39,373 nt of DNA, from the NCBI RefSeq assembly GCF_030012175.1, contig NZ_JASCXW010000017.1, positions 1-39,373 on the forward strand, read 5' to 3'. The notes under the pieces are model-generated. The model was given only the letters and a program-made list of their open reading frames with translations. It made no database searches and was not told the origin of the DNA. Positions 23,788 to 31,471 of the stretch are shown here, in pieces. The position numbers and the translations under genes are program-made. Numbering within the stretch: the first letter of the stretch is position 1; each line of letters starts with the position of its first letter. This stretch comes from Peloplasma aerotolerans. Lineage in GTDB: Bacteria; Bacillota_I; Bacilli_A; Acholeplasmatales; Acholeplasmataceae.

Positions 23788-24455
23788 GATCCCTCCCTAT
23801 TTTTAATAAATAAGCTTAATGCTTCTATCATCTCAACATATTCATAAAACTTAGTTCTCTTAAGTTTTTCATTAACTGTGGGTGGTGCTTCATCTAAAAG
23901 TTTAGCAAGATCGACTTGTTTAAAGTGACGCGTCAAGCCATAATGATGAATAATCATTTCAATCATTTTTAGTTGCGTACCTGTCCATCCACTTTTAATG
24001 ATATAGAGTAAATCAAAGACTTTATTGATCATCAAATCAAAAGCTGCGTTATTTGTTTTCATCATGATATTAGAAAAATCGGTAACTTTTTGTTTTTCTT
24101 CAAGTTCTTTGATTGCCTTAATGGCATCTCTTGCAAACCACCATGCCTCGCCATCGCTATCATAAGGTGATGCATCCTTGGATTCATCGAATAAGATATC
24201 ACCGATGCCTAGGCCAAATCTAATCTCAACAGGTTCTAGGTTAAACATAATTTTGTGCATAATTTCAAAGATATCATCAAACGTACGAAAAACACCTTGG
24301 AATTCATCACCCAATGTGATATACATTTTCTTGACTAATGTATCTTGGTATTCTTCATTAATCCTATTTAAGATATCTCTTAGTCTATGTTGTACTTCGA
24401 TTCGATTTTGAATCGTTTTAGACTTTTTCAAGTCACCGATTAACGTATAATACAT
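23784..24455 (-). CDS. satD: SatD-family protein
   Basis: SatD-like protein of 223 residues. MYYTLIGDLKKSKTIQNR is the family start, MYITLGDEFQGVF the core motif, and EIRFGLGIGDI follows; these strands resemble a nucleotidyl-cyclase-like fold that is probably not catalytic (inference). The C-terminal ~60 residues (HYGLTRHFKQVDLAKLLDEAPPTVNEKLKR) form a winged-helix-like DNA-binding region, so it may regulate its own operon. SatD was first noted in Streptococcus mutans acid tolerance loci. GAGGTGG precedes the ATG, and it is the first gene of a 12-gene run. Confidence 0.82.
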   Translation of the reverse strand: MYYTLIGDLKKSKTIQNRIEVQHRLRDILNRINEEYQDTLVKKMYITLGDEFQGVFRTFDDIFEIMHKIMFNLEPVEIRFGLGIGDILFDESKDASPYDSDGEAWWFARDAIKAIKELEEKQKVTDFSNIMMKTNNAAFDLMINKVFDLLYIIKSGWTGTQLKMIEMIIHHYGLTRHFKQVDLAKLLDEAPPTVNEKLKRTKFYEYVEMIEALSLFIKNREGS

Positions 24456-24475
24456 AAAACCACCTCAATATCATC

Positions 24476-24503
24476 ATTATATAATAAAAATGTTCGCTTG
24501 TAA
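24476..24503 (-). promoter_or_regulatory. Promoter of the satD-led operon
   Basis: On the minus strand TTACAA (24503-24498) and TATAAT (24481-24476) are separated by 16 bp, 20 nt before the satD ATG. This is a good match for a sigma-A promoter at the head of the long array. Confidence 0.55.
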
Positions 24504-24518
24504 ATACGAATTTAAATT

Positions 24519-24558
24519 ATATTAGGTTATTTATGCTAATATCGCATATATTAGGTTA
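24519..24558. repeat. Repeated ATATTAGGTTA and dyad upstream of satD
   Basis: ATATTAGGTTA occurs at 24519-24529 and again at 24548-24558 (29 bp apart), with a degenerate third copy (ATATTGGTG) near 24570. CTAATAT (24536-24542) and ATATTAG (24548-24554) form a 7-bp dyad with a 5-bp spacer. The block lies just upstream of the satD promoter and is a likely regulator binding region. Confidence 0.45.
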
Positions 24559-24586
24559 AATATACGAATATATTGGTGTTTTTTTA

Positions 24587-25117
24587 CTAATAAGTCAAAA
24601 ATATAGTCGAATAGACGAAGACTACAACTTCTCCAATCAAACGATTAGAAAATTTAGTCACTTTAGTATGTTCAAATATTGGATGATCAATTAAGTTCAT
24701 TAAATCATCTTTATTGGCTTTATAATTTGATATATAAATATTCTTTTTAAACCCTTTTGTTACAATCATTAAATAATCAGTAGACCCCGTTAAATCTTTT
24801 TGAATCGAATATAATAATTTTTTAACGTCACGAATAGGTACTTCGCACTTCTTTTCTTTACGTTCAATCCATAGACTTTGATCTATAATTTTAAAAGTAT
24901 AGTGTCTTGAATGCGCCAAATTGACTAAATAATTTATAAAGGCAAGCATTAATAAATAACCTACAAATAACATCTCAATTAATGTAATCGACATTTGTTG
25001 GTTAACGATTGAACTAATCATCATAACACTTAAAATAAGCATAACGATTATCGGTATGGATGTAGTGATTAATATACTTTTATATTCTTTATAATTCTCA
25101 TTGACGACTTCGATCAT
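24587..25117 (-). CDS. Two-helix membrane protein of unknown function
   Basis: Protein of 176 residues from this start. Two hydrophobic segments lie at about residues 16-36 and 43-66, and a beta-rich soluble domain follows (YTFKIIDQSLWIERKEKKCE, then DYLMIVTKG) with the look of a small PH-like membrane domain, as in YcxB/YdbT-like proteins. That resemblance is tentative. I chose the ATG at 25117 because an AAAGAG lies 7 nt upstream; the longer TTG start at 25141 has no ribosome site and would overlap the rlmD-like gene. It follows that gene by about 20 nt and may be co-transcribed. Confidence 0.6.
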   Translation of the reverse strand: MIEVVNENYKEYKSILITTSIPIIVMLILSVMMISSIVNQQMSITLIEMLFVGYLLMLAFINYLVNLAHSRHYTFKIIDQSLWIERKEKKCEVPIRDVKKLLYSIQKDLTGSTDYLMIVTKGFKKNIYISNYKANKDDLMNLIDHPIFEHTKVTKFSNRLIGEVVVFVYSTIFLTY

Positions 25118-25137
25118 AAATATGCTCTTTTCTGTGT

Positions 25138-26505
25138 TCAAGAAGTTTTTAGAACTAATAAACTCACACTTTCGACTAGCGATGTATAAGGAAACATATC
25201 AATTGGAACAACTTCAACTAGATGATAACTATTTAATAAGTCTTTAAAATCTTTAGCTAGTGTTGAAGGATTACAAGAACCATATATGATTCGCTTAGGT
25301 TTAAATTCTAAAATTAAATCAATACTTTCTTTACCTAAGCCTACTCTTGGAGGATCAAAAAACATGACATCAATCTTCTTTTCCTTTAAGCCACTTAAAG
25401 CTCTTTTAAAATCACTTTGCAAGACTGTAACATTGGTTATATGATTTTGTTTTAAACTTAGTTTAGCACTTTCACATGCAGCTGAATCTAACTCGATTGC
25501 ATAAACGTGTTTTGCATCTTTATGAATATAATGGCTTATTGGAGCAATCCCTGCATATGCATCGATTGCTATTTCATGAGGTTTTAAACTCGCAAGTCTT
25601 TTCATTTCTAAATAGAACTTATGTGCCTGAGGGGTATTGAGTTGAAAAAAAGCTTCAGGTTTTAATAAATAAGTTTGATTATTTAATGTTTCAGTAATCG
25701 TTTCTTTACCATAGAGTAATTTAACATCGTCTGTAAAATAACCAGGTTTCTTAATATCTGGATTTAAAACTTCAAATACTGATACAATGTTTTTCTCTTT
25801 TTCAACAAGTCTTTCAACTAAACTTGGTAATCGATTTGATTTATTCATCATAATAAAAGATACTTGAGCTTCTTTGTGATTCTCAGAGACTCTAACAACT
25901 AATGATCTAACATAACCTCTTCTTGTCTTTGCGTTTAACGCATCAACGCCAAGTTCATCCATTAATTGTATAATCGTTTTTAAGATTTGATTAATTAACT
26001 GATTTTGAACCGGACAATCCTCAATAATCACAAAATGACTAGAATTTCTAGCATACATACCTAACTTATTATTCATCTTAAACTTTTGAACGGGTAAAGA
26101 TGCTTTATTGCGGTAGTATCTTGGTTGATCTGCACCCATCGTTTTTTTAATGAGATCTTCATCAATCTTTCTACCGGCGTATCTTTCAAAAGATTTGATT
26201 AAGATATCTCTTTTTTGCACCAAAGTTTCTTCATAATCAAGGTGTTGCGTTTGACAGCCACCACATGATTCATAAACTGGACAAAAAGGTTCTCTTCTCA
26301 TCGAACTTGGTTTTAGGATATTCTTAATCTTACCAACTGCTCTATTTTCATAGACTTCAGTAATCACAACCTCAATATCTTCATCAGGAAGCGCATAGTC
26401 AACAAAAATAGCGAGTTTATTAAGATATCCAATACCCTCTCCATTAATGCCCATTCTTTTAATGTTTAATACAATTTGATCATCTACTTTGATCTCTTGA
26501 TTCAT
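25138..26505 (-). CDS. rlmD: 23S rRNA (uracil-5-)-methyltransferase, RlmD/RumA type
   Basis: SAM-dependent m5U methyltransferase of the TrmA/RumA family. An N-terminal TRAM domain (about residues 5-60) is followed by the 4Fe-4S cysteines C75, C81, C84 (FCPVYESCGGC) and C164 (EDCPVQ). The Rossmann domain has AIDAYAGIAP, FFDPPR and the catalytic YGSCNPSTLAKDF with C411. The target is probably U1939 or U747 of 23S rRNA, as in Firmicute RlmCD. An in-frame GTG at 26514 lies in the ribosome site AGGTGAT; the ATG at 26505 has correct spacing, so I chose it. Confidence 0.9.
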   Translation of the reverse strand: MNQEIKVDDQIVLNIKRMGINGEGIGYLNKLAIFVDYALPDEDIEVVITEVYENRAVGKIKNILKPSSMRREPFCPVYESCGGCQTQHLDYEETLVQKRDILIKSFERYAGRKIDEDLIKKTMGADQPRYYRNKASLPVQKFKMNNKLGMYARNSSHFVIIEDCPVQNQLINQILKTIIQLMDELGVDALNAKTRRGYVRSLVVRVSENHKEAQVSFIMMNKSNRLPSLVERLVEKEKNIVSVFEVLNPDIKKPGYFTDDVKLLYGKETITETLNNQTYLLKPEAFFQLNTPQAHKFYLEMKRLASLKPHEIAIDAYAGIAPISHYIHKDAKHVYAIELDSAACESAKLSLKQNHITNVTVLQSDFKRALSGLKEKKIDVMFFDPPRVGLGKESIDLILEFKPKRIIYGSCNPSTLAKDFKDLLNSYHLVEVVPIDMFPYTSLVESVSLLVLKTS

Positions 26506-26555
26506 GATTATCACCTAATATGATTATATCACATGAAACCCTTTCATTTTTTGAT

Positions 26556-26579
26556 AAAAAAGGCCAAGTTTAACTTGGC
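26556..26579 (-). terminator. Intrinsic terminator after manA
   Basis: On the minus strand GCCAAGTT and AACTTGGC form an 8-bp stem around a single central base (in practice 6 bp with a 5-nt loop), followed by C and a run of six T. It lies directly after the manA stop. Confidence 0.75.
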
Positions 26580-26581
26580 GT

Positions 26582-27511
26582 TTATACGTAAGATGTAATG
26601 ATTGACATTTTGCCAATCAATTGAATATGATTAACATTAGCTGTTACAATAAAATGATCACCTTTTTGAACTGGATTACCATTAACCTGTCCATAACCAT
26701 CAATAATGCTCATCAGTCTAAAACGATCATTTTCACGATTAAAGTTTGAATTGATATCCCACTTTTCGACTGTAAAAAAATCATTATGAACAAATCTTGT
26801 GATCGAAGTATCCCCTAAATCAAAATATTTAATGCGAGGTTTAACATCTAAATGAGGGATTGTACTAACTTCGATACTTTCTTTAAGATGTAGTTCTCTT
26901 TGATTCCCTTGTTCGTCTTTTCTATCATAGTCATAAAGTCGATAAGTCGTATCAGATGATTGTTGGGTTTCTAATATTAATAAACCCTTTCCTAAAGCAT
27001 GAATCGTTCCAGACGGAACATAGATAAAATCACCTTTTTTAACATGCTTTTTAATGAGTAGGTCATCCCACTGATTTTTTTTAATCATTTCCATAAACTC
27101 AGTTTTACTGTTAGCTCGGTGACCATAGATGATATAAGCATCTTGTTTTGCATCTAAGACATACCAACATTCAGTTTTACCCAAATCATCAGCAAACCTT
27201 TTTGCATATTGGTCATTAGGATGCACCTGAACACTTAAATCGTCATTAGCATCAAGTATTTTGGTCATTAAAGGAAATTTTTTTGAGTTATGGTAGTTGA
27301 ATAGCTTTCTTTCTTTTGCATAAACATCACTTAATGTTCTATCCTTAAACTTTCCATTGATAATTCTACAATCCCCATTCGGATGTGCGGAAATCGCCCA
27401 GCATTCCCCAGTTTTTGGGTCTGGTATCGTATAACCAAATTCGGTTTGTAGTGCGTTACCGCCCCAAATACGTTGCTTAAAAATGGGTTCTAAAAATAAT
27501 ATGTCGTTCAT
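26582..27511 (-). CDS. manA: Mannose-6-phosphate isomerase, class I
   Basis: Interconverts mannose 6-phosphate and fructose 6-phosphate. ILFLEPIFKQRIWGG is the family start. The zinc ligands are all present, counted from the ATG: Q95 and H97 in SVQVHPND, E114 in GKTECWYVLD and H171 in VPSGTIHALG. The C-terminal cupin part is intact and the length (309 aa) is normal for the short Firmicute type. The ATG at 27511 lies 5 nt after the GGTGA of AGGTGAG; the GTG at 27520 is inside that site. Terminators on both sides indicate its own transcript, next to the glycan operon, which also encodes a second isomerase-like domain. Confidence 0.93.
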   Translation of the reverse strand: MNDILFLEPIFKQRIWGGNALQTEFGYTIPDPKTGECWAISAHPNGDCRIINGKFKDRTLSDVYAKERKLFNYHNSKKFPLMTKILDANDDLSVQVHPNDQYAKRFADDLGKTECWYVLDAKQDAYIIYGHRANSKTEFMEMIKKNQWDDLLIKKHVKKGDFIYVPSGTIHALGKGLLILETQQSSDTTYRLYDYDRKDEQGNQRELHLKESIEVSTIPHLDVKPRIKYFDLGDTSITRFVHNDFFTVEKWDINSNFNRENDRFRLMSIIDGYGQVNGNPVQKGDHFIVTANVNHIQLIGKMSIITSYV

Positions 27512-27544
27512 TATACTCACCTACTTAAAAATATTATACCATGT

Positions 27545-27571
27545 AAAAAAAAAGATAAGTTGACTTATCTT
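27545..27571 (-). terminator. Terminator at the end of the glycan operon
   Basis: On the minus strand AAGATAAG pairs with CTTATCTT around a TCAA loop and is followed by a run of at least seven T. It overlaps the end of the SGNH hydrolase gene and marks the probable 3' end of the operon. Confidence 0.85.
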
Positions 27572-28269
27572 CATTTAAGATATTCATCTAATGTTTTTGT
27601 GATTAAGGCATAACCTTGTTCATTTATATGAAGTCCTTCAACCGTATATTTTTTATTTAATTGTCCATGTTCATCTATTAGTAAATCAAATAGCTGTACA
27701 TATTCTACATCTTTTATTTGACTTAATAAATCATTTAACTTTCGAATGATTTCATTTTTTCTTGGTAAAACTGTCATAGGGCTTAATGTTTCATTGACTG
27801 GATATACGGATTGTAAAATAATTTTAGTCTTTGGAAGTTTTATTTTTATTTTTTTAACGATGAGTTCAATATTCATATAAACTTCTTCTACGGTTGTTTT
27901 AAGAAGTGCGAAGTCATTGGTACCAATGAGAATAACAACGATTTTCGGTTCTAAATCAAAAATGCTTAAGTGTAAGCGTGATAAAAGACCCTTTGTTGTA
28001 TCTCCTCCAATGCCTCTATTATATACGTTTAAACCATGAAAGTATTCATAAACATTATAGTCTTGGGTAATCGAATCACCAACAAAAACAATACCACCTT
28101 TTTCAATAAAGGTGTTTTGTATATTAAAAGCGTTTATTTTATGATCAAAACCGCTTGTTAAAAGGATTTTTAAAAAGTCATCCATACCCTTTTTTATGCC
28201 TTTTTTATACATGAAATAACCGGCCATGAAGACAAAGATAATACCAAGTCCTAAATAGATGAATTCCAT
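27571..28269 (-). CDS. SGNH/GDSL hydrolase with N-terminal membrane anchor
   Basis: Predicted esterase or deacylase. A membrane helix (about residues 3-21) is followed by a basic stretch; the topology cannot be fixed. Block I is VFVGDSITQ with the nucleophile S66, block II is RGIGGDTT (G88), block III is IGTNDF (N118), and block V is EGLHINEQGY with H214. Block V normally reads D-x-x-H; here the aspartate position is E211, an unusual but possibly functional change. The fold matches GDSL esterases that remove acetyl groups from carbohydrates. It is the last gene of the glycan operon, 3 nt after the isomerase-fusion gene, so removal of acyl groups from the imported sugar is a reasonable inference. 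Confidence 0.83.
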   Translation of the reverse strand: MEFIYLGLGIIFVFMAGYFMYKKGIKKGMDDFLKILLTSGFDHKINAFNIQNTFIEKGGIVFVGDSITQDYNVYEYFHGLNVYNRGIGGDTTKGLLSRLHLSIFDLEPKIVVILIGTNDFALLKTTVEEVYMNIELIVKKIKIKLPKTKIILQSVYPVNETLSPMTVLPRKNEIIRKLNDLLSQIKDVEYVQLFDLLIDEHGQLNKKYTVEGLHINEQGYALITKTLDEYLK

Positions 28270-28272
28270 ACT

Positions 28273-29988
28273 CTACCTCACGTGAGCTTTAATCAACTTA
28301 CATCCTTGTTGATCCAGGCATTTGACCCTAAATGTTTCAATCGTTGAAGGAACAACGAAGGTCTCAGCATAATGAATTTCATAATCATCAAAACTTCCAT
28401 CTATAGAAGTAATTAAAGCTTTCTGTCCATCAACTAAGTTTGCCATATTCACTGACCCAAAAGTTTTTATATCCACTGCATCATCAAATGTATATCTTCT
28501 TGTTTCTAAAAATTCAGTTTCATGTAGTCCAGTTATTTCTTCATAATCACTAATCTTTTCAATTCGATTAATCAATTGATTTTCTACCCATTCTGTATTC
28601 CTATCATATTGAAGTGCTTTAAAACCATGTTCTAAATGAACAGGTCTTGGTCTACCATCTAAACCTTGTCTGCCCCAATCCCATAATTTAAAAGTAAAGA
28701 TATAAACACAAGCACTAATTTCTAATACCATTGTATTTTTTCCACTACAATGGATGGTTCCAGCAGGAATTAAGAAATGGTCATGTTTTTTGGCTGGAAA
28801 CACGTTAACGTATTTGTCTGCATCAAACATTTTTTCTCCAGACTCAGCAGATATTAAATCCTTTTCAAACGCGTCTTGACTCACAGAATCTTTGAATCCT
28901 AAATAAACTGTTCCATCATCTTTAGTATCCAAAATATAATAAGATTCATCTTGTGTATAAGTCATTCCAAATTGGTCTTGAATATATTCAGTTAATGGAT
29001 GGACTTGAAGCGATAAATTCCCACCTTCCATAGTGTCAAGCAAATCAAAACGTATCGGGAATTTCTTACCAAAACGACCATAAACACGTGCCCCCATCAG
29101 TTCCTTTGGTCTAAATTGAACTAAATCTTGAGCAGGAATTTCAATAAATGTATCGTCAAAACCAAGTCGAATACTATTTTCTTCAGGTACACCATCAAAA
29201 GACCATGCGTAATTTTGTTCTTTAGGATCTAAATTACACACTTCTTTCATCCATTGTCCGCCCCAGATACCAGGATCAAAATATGGAACCATTCTAAAAG
29301 GACGATTCGTTAATTGATTTAAACTATTTTCATAAGCGATATAATCGATCATTTTCGGGTGATCTATATCATTGTAATCAATTAAGTAATTCATGCTTTG
29401 AATGTTATTTTCTTTAATTCGATCAGCAACTCTCCATTCGACAAAATATCCTCTTTTATATTTTCTAAGAATATCTTCATCTGAATTTTTTGACTGAAAG
29501 TTTGTTAAACCTTTACGATATCTTAGTTGGATTTCCCAACGTGTGATACTAACAAATATGAGTACGTCAGCTTTAATCAGGCTGGCACCAAATCCATATA
29601 CAACTGTGAGCCCCTTTTTGTTGAATAGATCATTTCTTAATTTCAGAATCTGATCCATTTCATAGAAATCTTCAATTTGATGATGAGCATATAAACCAAA
29701 AACACGATCTTGAGTTAGATTTTTTTCTAACATCTTATCAATCGTTTTTTCTGACTTTGCGTATGTTTCTATATTGACTAATTTTGTAACATTAAGTTTA
29801 CTTATGATATCTTGATTGAGTCGTTCTAAATCAACACCTGGATATGTCTCAAAAACAATAACGCCTTCTTGAACTCGACTTAACTCTTTCAAAATAGATG
29901 GCGTATCTTTAAATACACTTCCATTAGATTCTTTCATTTGAATGACAGGATATTTGTCATAAAAAGACTTAAAATGAATGTATCCCAT
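28273..29988 (-). CDS. Degenerate kinase-like domain fused to phosphomannose-isomerase-like domain
   Basis: Protein of 571 residues with two parts. The N-terminal ~220 residues resemble uridine-kinase-type P-loop proteins but the loop is degenerate (VIVFETYPGVDLERL, no GxxGxGK[ST]); KADVLIFVSITRWEIQLRYR and RKYKRGYFVEWRVADR match the lid/C-terminal region of that fold. The C-terminal ~340 residues are a class I mannose-6-phosphate isomerase-like cupin, with zinc ligands kept: Q328 and H330 in SLQVHP, E348 in QDESYYIL, H413 in PAGTIHCSG. I chose ATG 29988 because AAGGG lies upstream and it follows the preceding stop; an upstream ATG would overlap it. The enzyme may isomerise a sugar made from the imported glycan. 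Confidence 0.8.
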   Translation of the reverse strand: MGYIHFKSFYDKYPVIQMKESNGSVFKDTPSILKELSRVQEGVIVFETYPGVDLERLNQDIISKLNVTKLVNIETYAKSEKTIDKMLEKNLTQDRVFGLYAHHQIEDFYEMDQILKLRNDLFNKKGLTVVYGFGASLIKADVLIFVSITRWEIQLRYRKGLTNFQSKNSDEDILRKYKRGYFVEWRVADRIKENNIQSMNYLIDYNDIDHPKMIDYIAYENSLNQLTNRPFRMVPYFDPGIWGGQWMKEVCNLDPKEQNYAWSFDGVPEENSIRLGFDDTFIEIPAQDLVQFRPKELMGARVYGRFGKKFPIRFDLLDTMEGGNLSLQVHPLTEYIQDQFGMTYTQDESYYILDTKDDGTVYLGFKDSVSQDAFEKDLISAESGEKMFDADKYVNVFPAKKHDHFLIPAGTIHCSGKNTMVLEISACVYIFTFKLWDWGRQGLDGRPRPVHLEHGFKALQYDRNTEWVENQLINRIEKISDYEEITGLHETEFLETRRYTFDDAVDIKTFGSVNMANLVDGQKALITSIDGSFDDYEIHYAETFVVPSTIETFRVKCLDQQGCKLIKAHVR

Positions 29989-29992
29989 AGTT

Positions 29993-30604
29993 TCAATTCC
30001 CTTCTTCATCCTCAATACTTCTAAATTGCATTAAATAAGGTTCAAATAATTTGTTTAAGTGAAAACTAACTAAAATACCATAAAAACCAATACCGATTAA
30101 AATCATCATCTCATGAACAAAAACAATTAGTAAAACAACAAAAGCTAAACTACCGATTAATTTAAAATTCGTCCACAAATTCATATTTGACAACAATAAA
30201 ACATTTTTAAGTAATTGCCGATTGGTTTCTGTCTTGAATCTTGAAATCACTGGAAAAACAAATATCGTAAACATTAAGAGCTGATATCCCCCAACAATGC
30301 CAATAATTAACAAAACCATTTGATCTGTATTGATTGCATAATTAAACATCATATATAAAGGAATACCAACTGCTAGAATGGATAACCAAACCAATGTGCT
30401 TATTACAAAATTTTCTTTAAAACTTTGAATAAATTGATGAAGCACATTGGTTGGTTCATTCTTTTTTAAAATTTGAAATGTGACAGAAAACATTGCTGTT
30501 GTTGCTGCCCCTAGTGTAATGAGTATGCCTAAAAAACTTACTAACATCCATAGTAAATTAACAAAAACGATATCAGTTGTTTTTCTAAAAAGTTCTTTAA
30601 GCAT
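29993..30604 (-). CDS. YesL/DUF624-like membrane protein
   Basis: Membrane protein of 203 residues with about five hydrophobic segments. The start LFRKTTDIVFVNLLWMLVSFLGILITLGAATTAMF is the DUF624 signature seen in YesL, a protein often encoded with LplABC/YtcQ-type sugar ABC transporters in Bacillus. Its role is unknown; a link with sugar uptake is by association. The ribosome site is weak, so translation may depend on coupling with the preceding gene, which ends 18 nt before. Confidence 0.8.
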   Translation of the reverse strand: MLKELFRKTTDIVFVNLLWMLVSFLGILITLGAATTAMFSVTFQILKKNEPTNVLHQFIQSFKENFVISTLVWLSILAVGIPLYMMFNYAINTDQMVLLIIGIVGGYQLLMFTIFVFPVISRFKTETNRQLLKNVLLLSNMNLWTNFKLIGSLAFVVLLIVFVHEMMILIGIGFYGILVSFHLNKLFEPYLMQFRSIEDEEGN

Positions 30605-30622
30605 GACAAACCAAATTTCTAA

Positions 30623-31447
30623 TTATTTTTTAAGTTTTAAAACTAAGAATACACCACCAGCAATAACTGCTACTGCACCTACAATAATCCCTACAAGTAA
30701 ACCCACGTTAGTTGCTTGACCAACAACAGTAAATGAGTCGTTTTCAACGAAAATCACTTTACCTGTGCCATCACCATCAACTGCATTTGGATCGTAATGT
30801 CTTAATTCTTCATATTCGCCATCACCGATAGTTACCGTGTAATTAGCTAATGCAGAAATATCAGCTTTTGTTACAAAACCAGCAAGATCTGCTTCATCAT
30901 AAATGTCATTCCAAATGCCATCAATTGCCCAATCTAGTGATGCTTCAACGATTGCTCTTGATTCTTTGAAAGTAAGCGTTCTAGTTAAACCACCAGTTAC
31001 TTCTAATGTTGGTTTTTCATCAGCATCAAAATCTGACCAAGATAAATTAGGTGATAAGTTAACAAGTTGTTCGTATTTATCTAAAAAGTCATCAAAGCTT
31101 GAAAAATCAAAGCTCATCTTGAAATAACGATGATAACCAGCAACTTCTGGATCATGAACAGTCATAAAGCTTGGTGCATTCGCTTCTAGCCATGCTTGAA
31201 TAGCAATCACGCCACCATCAACATGCTTATCATTTAAGACAGCACCTTTACCTTCAGTTCCATCTGGATCATCAGGATTTGTTATTGGTGTTGTGGATAA
31301 TAAATCATCCATGACATCAATAATAATCACTCTAGTTCCTGAACCGTCTGCATTAAAATGTGTTTCTACACCAACTTCTGCTGGCCAACAAGCAGATAAT
31401 ACTAATGCTAGGACAGCCAATACTAAAATCGAAAATACTTTTCTCAT
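30623..31447 (-). CDS. Lipoprotein with additional C-terminal membrane helix
   Basis: Exported protein of 274 residues. The N-terminal signal ends in a lipobox LSAC (C20), and a second hydrophobic segment of about 25 residues (NVGLLVGIIVGAVAVIAGGV) near the C-terminus is followed by KLKK, so both ends would be held in the membrane and the acidic middle domain would be outside. VGVETHFNADGSGTRVIIIDV after the cysteine resembles the DUF3153/LppM-type extracellular domain; I am not certain of that. It sits between the sugar permease and the YesL-like gene, which suggests a role in sugar binding or in organising the transporter. AGGGAG precedes the ATG. Confidence 0.75.
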   Translation of the reverse strand: MRKVFSILVLAVLALVLSACWPAEVGVETHFNADGSGTRVIIIDVMDDLLSTTPITNPDDPDGTEGKGAVLNDKHVDGGVIAIQAWLEANAPSFMTVHDPEVAGYHRYFKMSFDFSSFDDFLDKYEQLVNLSPNLSWSDFDADEKPTLEVTGGLTRTLTFKESRAIVEASLDWAIDGIWNDIYDEADLAGFVTKADISALANYTVTIGDGEYEELRHYDPNAVDGDGTGKVIFVENDSFTVVGQATNVGLLVGIIVGAVAVIAGGVFLVLKLKK

Positions 31448-31471
31448 TTCTATTTCTCCCTTTTTCTTTTT

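Noticed and set aside
10853-24455. Integron cassette array
   Set aside because: The gene mix resembles cassettes, but genes overlap or abut with no attC-like hairpin repeats between them, and no integrase is present.
10853-24455. Toxin-antitoxin or phage-defence module among the small genes
   Set aside because: Some GNATs act as toxins, but none here is paired with a small DNA-binding antitoxin of RHH or HTH type, and no nuclease or NTPase defence gene is present.
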